Part shown: piece by piece, positions 56,604 through 64,000 of the stretch
How positions within the stretch are numbered: position 1 is the first letter of the stretch
How the letters are laid out: each line of letters starts with the position of its first letter
DNA from: Aquanectria penicillioides
Lineage: Eukaryota > Ascomycota > Sordariomycetes > Hypocreales > Nectriaceae
Direction: 5' to 3'
Assembly (NCBI GenBank): GCA_003415625.1
Contig: PYIU01000001.1
Span: 1,488,001 to 1,552,000 of the forward strand
DNA: 64,000 nucleotides
Notes under the pieces: model-generated
The model's database searches: none
Told to the model about the DNA's origin: nothing
Seen by the model: the letters and a program-made list of their open reading frames with translations, nothing else
Program-made: the position numbers and the translations under genes

Positions 56604-59186
56604 TTAAACCACGACGTCTGGGTTGTTCTTTCGCTCGGCCATAAGATTGAGGGCGCTCCCTGCCTTGAAGTATTCAATTTGCTCTTGGGTCATTGTGTGG
56701 CTGACCTGTGTTGTCCATGCAGGTTCGTCACCGGTGATGGGTGTAATCTGAATTGTGACACTCTTGCCTGGGGCTAAGTCCTTCAAACCGCCAACGCTAA
56801 CACGATCTGATGACTTGATCCTATCATAGTCACTCTTCTGAATGAATGTCAGACCCAAGACACCTTGCTTCTTTAGATTCGTTTCGTGAATTCTGGCAAA
56901 GCTCTTTGCAGTAACAGCGACGCAACCAAGGTACCGAGGCTGAGGAGCTGCATGTTCTCTAGAGGAACCTTCACCGTAGTTGTGGTCTCCAATTACGACC
57001 CAAGGTTGCGCAAGCTGACGGTAGCTCTTAGCAGTTCCAGGGACATCGGCCACGTCGCCAGTAACCCAGTTTTTCATTGTGTGGACCTTGTCGTTTTCAG
57101 CATTGACCGCGCCAATGAGCGTATTATTGGAGATGTTCTCCAAATAGCCTCGGTAACGGAACCAGGGACCTGCGGGCGTAATGTGGTCTGTGGTGCATTT
57201 TCCCTTCGTCTTGATGAGAATGACACAGTTTTCATGATCAGATCCCGACTAGCGAGGGAAAGGCGAGAGGCGCTGGAGTCGTTCTGATGAATCCGAAATC
57301 AAAATCTCCACGTTCTCATGGCCAGATGATGGAGGGCCGGAGTATACATGATCCGCATCTGCATAGCCATTTGAAGGGAGCGAAACTCCAGTTGGTGGCT
57401 GGAACCTAAACTCTTCTCCATCGGGAGTTTTCAGTCTGTCCTTTGTTGAGTCAAAGGCAAGATCGTCTGAGAAGATCTTGGCCATGACAATTTCCGGGGA
57501 GGCGAGGAAGATACTCGTCGCAGGATTTCCGTCCAATCGACCAGTGAAATTTCTGTTATAGGAAGTAATGATTGAGTTTTCAGCGCCCTGGGCTTCTTAA
57601 TAGCTTTCTGAACAGCACTCAGGTGTATCAATCCTACCGACCTTCGTCATGTCTTGACGATCCCATGATCCACAGCAAGGGCCACAGGCGTTGGTAAGCA
57701 GAGTGCTCTGAAGTTGCTCGAATGTTTCCAGAGCACCGGTGTCCTGAAGTGTTTGTCTTGTCTTCTCGCTACCAGGAGACAGAAGTAGCAGCATTTTGGG
57801 TTTCAACCCAGCGTCCAATGCTTGCTTTGCAAGGTTCGCAGCCCTAGTTATGTCCTCAAATGATGAGTTTGTGCAGAACCAATCAGTCCACCAGTGAGGT
57901 TTTTAGGCCATGATTCGTGTGAAACAGCGTCAGAGAATTTTTACAATGGAGTCAACAAATCAGGCGTAAATGGTCCGTTTATTCGAGGCTCGAGAGACGA
58001 CAAATCGATCTCCACCCGATCGTATTCTACGCCAGCATCAGCCTGAAGTTCGTGAGATGCGAACCGGACAGCTTGGGCAATGTCAGCTCGGTTTGTCGCC
58101 TCCAAGTAACGGCTCATAGCCTTAGAGAAGGGGAAGACCGATGTAGTTGCGCTCGCCTCGGCCCTTGATGACTGTTAGCTGCCTACATGCCCATAATAAC
58201 GAGGGGAATAAGGAACTTGCCCCATATTGCATATGGTAGACATGCCTGTTGCGGAAATTGTCTCTGTTCCTGGTCCAAAAATTCAACAATGGATCCAGTT
58301 CCTCCCTTGACGGTGAGGATTCCCGCAAGGTGGTTGATTATATCTGGTCACGTTAGTTCTTTAGTTCTCAAGTCAGCTTTGACATGACTATACCTTTAGG
58401 TGCTGTCCAACCACTGAGTTTCCCAGTCAATCGACCGCCGATAATTTTGGGAGCAGTCAGTTCAAACGGAAGCCCAGCCATGACATCAACAGCATCTGCA
58501 CCACCACCAATAGCAATCATACCAAGGCCACCAGCGTTAGGGGTATGAGAGTCGGTTCCGACCATGAGACCACCAGGGAATGCATAATTCTCCAAGACAG
58601 TTTAATGAATGATGCCCGCGCCGGGTTTCCAAAAGCCCATGTTGAATCGCCGAGCAGCACTCGACATAAAGTCATAGACTTCGCCATGGGCATTTAAAGC
58701 ATTTGGCAGATCCTAATCTTGGTCATTCTTACCAACGATAAGATGATCACAATGTATGATAGTAGGGACAGCTGTGGAATCCAGCCCTGCTGACATGAAC
58801 TGGATAAGAGCCATTTGGGCGGTGGTATCTTGGCAAGCTATGCGACGGGGTCTTAGTTTAAGCTGGATTTTTCCCCGCTAGAATTCCTCCTCTCCCAAGT
58901 TGTCTACAAATGAAAATAGAACTTTTTCTACATAAGATAGAGGGCGCTTAAGGCTAGCATTAGGTTAGTGTGCGTTGGCAATACTCGACTGGACAACACC
59001 TTACATATCGCGGCTTTCTTGAATTTTGCGAGAGAGTTCAACGTAGTCAATGTTGTGGTTGGGCTCAAATCGGCTCAAATTGGCCGTGTATGACGCACTG
59101 CTAGCTGTTGCTAATCCTCGTCGGCCACACACCAGCCTGCATAGAGCCTTCGCCCGAACCAAAGGCAAGGAGGGTCGAACACCCAT
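56604..59186 (-). pseudogene. Aconitase-family hydratase pseudogene
   Basis: The ATG at 59186 begins a probable mitochondrial presequence (VRAKALCRLVCGRRGLATAS). Aconitase blocks follow in order: [61 protein letters not shown] (Fe-S cysteines), SYNRNFTGRLDGNPATS, and the C-terminal swivel domain DHNYGEGSSREHAAPQPRYL and SFARIHETNLKKQG. In-frame stops occur at 58878-58880, 58713-58715, 58602-58604, 57941-57943 and 57249-57251. Frameshifts are needed near 58280 (T-run), 57995 and 57873, the last destroying the first Fe-S cysteine region (SCTN). The stop at 58602 replaces Gln of the GIIHQ motif. One intron near 58163-58221 appears to use a GC donor. The gene cannot encode a working enzyme. Confidence 0.9.
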
Positions 59187-59449
59187 TATGGATTCCTTTC
59201 AATCGCATCGAGAACTGAGATTCCTGAGGGAAGACGGTTTATTGGGGGATCAGATTCAAATTTTACGCCCGCTGGGATTACTATGATTGAATATTTGATT
59301 CGCTTTCCAATCGCTTTTTAGTCAAGCATGTTCCAGGCCGAGTGTCGGGGATTTCGGCTACATCCGGCTCCGTCGTTCTGTCCATCGGATCGATCCGACG
59401 CCATCGGATTGGCTCCGTTGAAGTCTAGTTCTAAGTTTCCGACAGGTCG
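59187..59449. promoter_or_regulatory. Divergent aconitase/carrier upstream region with CGGATCGATCCG
   Basis: About 260 bp between two head-to-head degraded genes. A perfect 12-bp palindrome CGGATCGATCCG lies at 59386-59397, i.e. CGG-N6-CCG, a spacing used by several fungal Zn2Cys6 dimers. Further CGGAT and CCGGCT words surround it. Part of this stretch may once have been the 5' end of the carrier gene. Confidence 0.4.
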
Positions 59450-60399
59450 GTGCTAGTAGGGGCGACACTCTGCCCGATGCCGTGAGGAAAACTTGGATGA
59501 GAGGAGGCTTCCGTAGTTTTTACCAAGGCCTCATTCCTTGGGTTGGTTCTCTTGTCACTTGCTACCTCATGACCTAATTAACGATCACTAGGCATGGATT
59601 GAGGCGTCAACAAAGGGTTCAATTTTGATCTTGACTTCTACAGAAATTGAATATTACGCAAAAAAAACACTTAGGGGTCGGAAACAGTATTGCAGATGTC
59701 CTTGGCGGTGTGGGTGGTGGCGCCGCCCAGGCATATCTCACAATGGGTAAATAGGACCCCTGTCGTAATATTCATCTTTTACTAACATTCATTGGAGGAA
59801 TGACAACTTGCATGAAAACAATTGAGGTAACAAGGTCGAAAGTTGCCAAAGATGGAGCTCGAGTGCCAGGAACAATAGAAACCTTTGTCCACATCTTGAA
59901 AACAAAGGGGATTCGTGGTGTTAATCGAGGAGTCAACGCTGTTGCACTTCGTCAAATTACAGGATGGTCCTCTCGAATCGGAATCTCAAGATTCGTTGAA
60001 GGTCAAATGAGGAATATTCGGGGCAAATCTTCTTCGGAACGACTCAGCCTTGCAGAGAAGATTTTTGCTTCGACATTTGGCGGCGCCTTGAGCTGCTGGA
60101 ACCAGCCATTCGAGGTAACTCACTGTTCTCGTCAGTTTTTAATTTTAGATTGTTAATTGCTTGCCCAGGTCATCCGAATTGAGATGCAGTCATTGAAAGC
60201 TGACCCAACCCGGCCAGCCGAGGTTACCATGGCATCAGCTGCGAAACACATCCTCAGAACTTCGGGGCCCTCTGGATTCTTCCGAGGAGTTGTCCCTAGA
60301 ATTGGTGTAGCAGCATGGGCAACAATTTGCATGGTTGGCTTCGGTGATATTGTGAAGGAGAAGGTCTCGGCCCACTTGAACAACAAAGCTTCAATTTAG
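59450..60399 (+). pseudogene. Mitochondrial carrier (Yhm2/MttA-like), 5'-truncated and frameshifted
   Basis: Carrier-family sequence begins without a start codon (KTWMRGGFRSFYQGLIPW). It continues after an intron at 59542-59591 (AWIEASTKGSILILTSTEIE), through GVGNSIADVLGGVGGGAAQA, TTCMKTIEVTRSKVAK, RGVNRGVNAVALRQITGW and, after another intron, RIEMQSLKADPTRP and GFFRGVVPRIGVAAWA. The run of eight A at 59660-59667 is one base too long and shifts the frame. The first repeat (about 60 residues) is missing. Similarity is to the citrate/tricarboxylate carriers (yeast Yhm2, MttA of itaconate clusters). The downstream part is open to 60399. It lies head to head with the aconitase pseudogene, suggesting a former mitochondrial tricarboxylate function. 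Confidence 0.8.
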
Positions 60400-61363
60400 A
60401 AGGGTGGGGGTGCCGAGTGCTTTGGACCAAATCACGCAACAAAACAACTCGAACTTAGGATGGTGTGTTCTGTTAGTATAGATTCCATTATCAAAAAACG
60501 ATTCACTTTTACAACCAGGAATGACCCTTCTCACCGCTTCTTCCCGAGTTGGTCAGTATAAGTGTAGGGTAATACATGACGCTGCCAAGCACTTCAGGTC
60601 AAAATAGCACCACTAGGCAGGGACATTGTAACCACGCGACTTGGCCCCAGTAGCAAGAATAGCCACCTAAATGGGTGGCGCACTGTCTATTGCCGTTCGT
60701 ATTGAAAGAAATCGAGTATCGGCGAATCTCGGGTTCGTCCAAACAGTGGCTCCGTTAGAGCTTTCGTAGTGTCGGTCCAACACCAACGGGTGACGCGCAA
60801 ATGCTGGGGCGATTTAGACGTTTAATCATCACATGGACGATAAATTGGCGTGGTATGTTGCTTTATAATCACTGTAGAGTCACGGATCCATTTAGTGGGA
60901 GCTAGCTGCAAAGACAGGGTACGGATGCAAGCGCATTTTGTACGGTTTTTCATTTCCGCGGAGAAACGAAATGGCACAGCGAGGCTTGCATCAAGGCACA
61001 AACGTCGCTGAAATCGCCGAGCTTCTGTCACCCAAAGAATGCTACCCACACAATAAGCTGATTGACTAATTCTTACAGGCTTATTGGTCTATGCGAGTAA
61101 ATACGACTTCATGCAACACGCATCGGACCATCTACCACACCCTTTTCCACGAAAATGTTGAAGGTGTACAACATCTTTCTGATTCAGGAAATAATGTGTG
61201 GAGGTGACACGTAATATTATGGGGATTTGATTATTCTGGCTTCAGTATAAATATACTCTTTCATGCTCAGTATAAATCCAATTCAAAACACTCACATCTG
61301 AAGACCTATCAGATACACACACTCATCTCTTCTTCATATTCTACCCCATTTGGCATCGTAAAT
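60400..61363. other. Intergenic region upstream of P450nor
   Basis: About 960 bp. It holds the P450nor promoter, with TATA-like TATAAATAT near 61248. No nitrate- or oxygen-response site could be assigned by eye. Confidence 0.4.
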
Positions 61364-62961
61364 ATGGCTACCGAAACAGAAATCCCACGATTCCCATTCC
61401 AGAGAGCCTCTGCATTAGATCCTCCGGCCGAATATGCCCGGCTGCGTGCCACTGAGCCGGTATCGAGAGTTCGATTGTTCGACGGTAGTTTGGCGTGGCT
61501 AGTGGTCAAATACCACGATGTCTGCAAGGTTGCTACCGATGAGAGATTGTCTAAGGTAGAGACGAATATTCGATGACGGGTATTCGTAACGTCATTGACA
61601 TATTATAGGAAAGGACTCGTCCCGGATTTCCCGAGTTAAGCGCCGGTGGTAAGGCCGCTGCTAAAAATAAACCGACCTTCGTAGACATGGATGCACCAGG
61701 ACACATGCATCAAAGGTACTAGCTACGTCATGTCTTTGATAATTCCTAACGAATAATGTTGACAGCAATCAGGGGTATGGTCGAAACACTGTTTGTCGAA
61801 GGTCATATTGCATCAATGAAGCCATACATACAGAAGACTGTCGATGATCTCCTGGAAGACCTGGTGTCCAAGGGTTCCAATGAACCTGTAGACCTAATCG
61901 AAAAGTTTGCGTTACCAGTCCCGTCTTATGTTAGTCCCATCCCCGCTAGCTAGGACTACAAGTTTGTAACATGTATTTTCAACAGATTATCTACACAATT
62001 CTCGGTGTTCCATTCGAAGACCTAGAGTATCTAACGCAGCAAAACGCAATTCGAAGCAATGGGAGCGCCACAGCACAGGAAGCTTCGGCAGCAAACCAGT
62101 ATGAAATATGACCCGGTTTTCTTTTGTAAAACACTAACCAGTTTGCAGAGAACTTCTCAACTATCTTGCTAATCTTGTCGACAAGCGCGTTGAACAACCA
62201 AAGGATGATCTGATCAGCAAGCTTGTTGTGGAACAGCTCAACCTTGGTCACATTGAGAAGTCCGACGCTGTGCAAATTGCCTTCCTCCTGTTGGTGGCTG
62301 GAAATGCCACCATGGTCAACATGATTGCGTTGGTACGGTCTCGTGTGTAACTTTGAGAATGTTTGGACTTTATCTAACCTGGCGTAGGGCATCGTAACGC
62401 TAATGCAACATCCCAATCAGCTCGAGGAATTGAAGGCGGATCCTTCTCTGATTCCCTCATTTGTGCACGAGCTTTGCAGATTCCACACTGGCTCCTCCCT
62501 TGCAATGAAGCGAGTTGCAAAGGTCGACATTGAATTAGGCGGAAAGGTGAGATACAGAAAAATTACCCAGATCATTTGGTGGGAACTCTCTAACTGCGAA
62601 AAACTACAGGTTATTCATGCCGGTGAAGGCATTATCGCTGCAAACCAGTCTGGCAATCGCGATGAAGAAATTTTCCAGAACCCCGATGAATTCAATCTCC
62701 ATCGACAATCCGGCCCGTACGATGCTTTGGGATTTGGATTCGGCCCACATCGCTGTATTGCTGAACCATTGGCCGTGGCCGAATTAGAAACCGCATTCGG
62801 TAGGTCTTCTAGTATTCTGAGATATGCACGTCAACTCACATTCAGTAGCAACTCTGTTTAAGAAGCTGCCCAATCTCAAGGTTGCAGTTCCACTGGAAGA
62901 ACTCGAGTATACGCCTCGACACAAAGATGTTGGAATCGCGAAGCTACCCGTGGTCTGGTAG
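61364..62961 (+). CDS. P450nor, fungal nitric oxide reductase (CYP55 family)
   Basis: Eight exons (61364-61555, 61609-61715, 61773-61929, 61986-62098, 62149-62332, 62388-62546, 62610-62799, 62846-62961) join in frame to 405 residues, the family length. Diagnostic segments are [52 protein letters not shown], the I-helix [33 protein letters not shown] and the heme loop [16 protein letters not shown]. There is no N-terminal anchor, as expected for this soluble bacterial-type P450. It reduces two NO to N2O with NAD(P)H in fungal denitrification or NO detoxification, in cytosol or mitochondria. It is intact, in contrast to its degraded left neighbours, and has no visible functional partner. Confidence 0.95.
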
Positions 62962-64000
62962 AATGAAGAATGAAGCTGCGTGGAAGTCGTTGACAACTGA
63001 AACAAATTTGACGCCCTTGGCTGATATCAGCTGAGTCGGATTGAATCAGGCCTTGATTTCTCGACTCTCCCTCATATGTATCAGTAGAATCCCAAAGTTT
63101 AGAGTGATCCCTTCTCTTGTAATATTAAGAGCATCGCACCAGGTATTGTTTTAAATATACTGTTGCAAATTTTTATTCGTTGCATGCTGACTGAGAATCA
63201 ATTCCTTGACACTTACCAAGTCTCAATAGACTTCTGATTCACACAAAGATTTCGGTTCCTTTTACTCCACTCACTTTCCATGTCTTTAGCCTTCACCTCT
63301 ACTGTCGTGGTTCGGACCGCATCATCTCACCAGCAATGCAATGCTGGAACCACGTTGCCAAGTATCGCGGGGCGCCGATACTAGCCATGCGGTCTCGCGT
63401 AGCTGTTTCATTGCCTAATACGCTCATCTTTGAGGTGTCGGTGGCGTTCGTCATTGTTTCATTCGGCTAATTACTCCGTATGTATGGAACTTGTCCACAC
63501 TGGAGTCAGCCTCGTACGGTGATCAACCCTCCCGGACCCCGCACCATGTGCCGTATCATCCGGTATACAGGCCAGCAAAGCCAAGAGAACTTCCCATTGG
63601 TCGGACGATCACACAAAGGGGGATAGAGTTTAGGTATCATGGTCACCAGACCGATTTCTAGTCCTAGTATGTACTGAGTGGGTATGTTATTGACCAATGG
63701 TAGATATGAATGGCATGAGTGCTCCATAGCAGCAAGGGATATTTCTCTCATAACCCTGTACTCAGGGTGTTGGGTCGATAACAAACGCAGGGGCCTTGTA
63801 CAACTAGTCGCCAATAGCACGATAGGGAGAAAATTACGAAGTTCTTGTTACATCGAAATGGGATTGCCGCGATACAACCACCCTAAATTGGCTTGCACCA
63901 AACCGTATGAACGTCACCGCTACATGAGCGGATTCAGAAGTGGGGACGATGGGGGATTGTGCATGGCAGAGAACTTTGTGGCCAGTGTCGATGAAGTCAC
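62962..64000. other. Right-edge region, no gene recognised
   Basis: About 1 kb downstream of P450nor. A 104-codon minus-strand frame at 63506-63820 lacks family features and is not called. Confidence 0.4.

Overview
The window is nuclear DNA of a filamentous ascomycete (Pezizomycotina). Nearly every gene has one to seven short introns of about 50-100 nt with fungal GTRNGT donors, CTAAC-like branch points and YAG acceptors. The gene content is typical of such fungi: five Zn2Cys6 transcription factors, a Pth11/rhodopsin-type membrane protein, MFS/MCT and APC permeases, CYP504 and CYP55 (P450nor) cytochromes, a MAO-N-type amine oxidase, a PL9 pectate lyase and an EutQ-type cupin. The genus cannot be fixed from the sequence alone.

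Layout. 0-3.2 kb: start of an APH-like kinase gene (cut by the window edge) and a rhodopsin-domain membrane protein. 4.3-14.2 kb: a homogentisate-degradation cluster with two head-to-head pairs, maleylacetoacetate isomerase/fumarylacetoacetase and CYP504 P450/homogentisate 1,2-dioxygenase, followed by a Zn2Cys6 regulator. The P450 sits where 4-hydroxyphenylpyruvate dioxygenase might be expected, so the substrate may be phenylacetate or 3-hydroxyphenylacetate rather than tyrosine. 14.8-19.8 kb: a second Zn2Cys6 factor divergent from an MCT-type transporter with biased, probably highly expressed codons; a CGG direct-repeat array lies halfway between them. 20.7-25.7 kb: a MAO-N-type amine oxidase divergent from a third Zn2Cys6 factor. 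26.3-29.1 kb: a fourth zinc-cluster factor converging on an NmrA-like reductase. 30.6-38.1 kb: a probable catabolic or transport cluster of amino-acid/choline-type permease, flavin monooxygenase, MCT-type transporter and small EutQ cupin. 39.5-42.1 kb: an unrecognised multi-pass membrane protein and a secreted PL9 pectate lyase.

43-60.4 kb looks like a partly decaying catabolic cluster: a fifth Zn2Cys6 factor, a LigI-like amidohydrolase whose intron has lost a usable acceptor, a sugar-type MFS pseudogene (three in-frame stops, two frameshifts), a secreted intradiol-dioxygenase-like protein, an intact PrpF/GalD-family isomerase, an intact APH-like kinase (paralogue of the gene at the left edge), an aconitase-family pseudogene with at least five stops and several frameshifts, and a 5'-truncated, frameshifted mitochondrial carrier. 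Several stops are explainable as CpA-to-TpA changes, the signature of repeat-induced point mutation (RIP). LigI-like hydrolase, PrpF-like isomerase, aconitase-like hydratase and tricarboxylate-type carrier together suggest a pathway handling unsaturated tricarboxylates such as oxalomesaconate or methylaconitate. This is inference.

61.4-63.0 kb: an intact eight-exon P450nor (fungal nitric oxide reductase). The last kilobase holds no recognisable gene.

Exon boundaries were derived by hand from splice consensus, reading phase and family similarity. Family comparisons rest on general knowledge, not on database searches.
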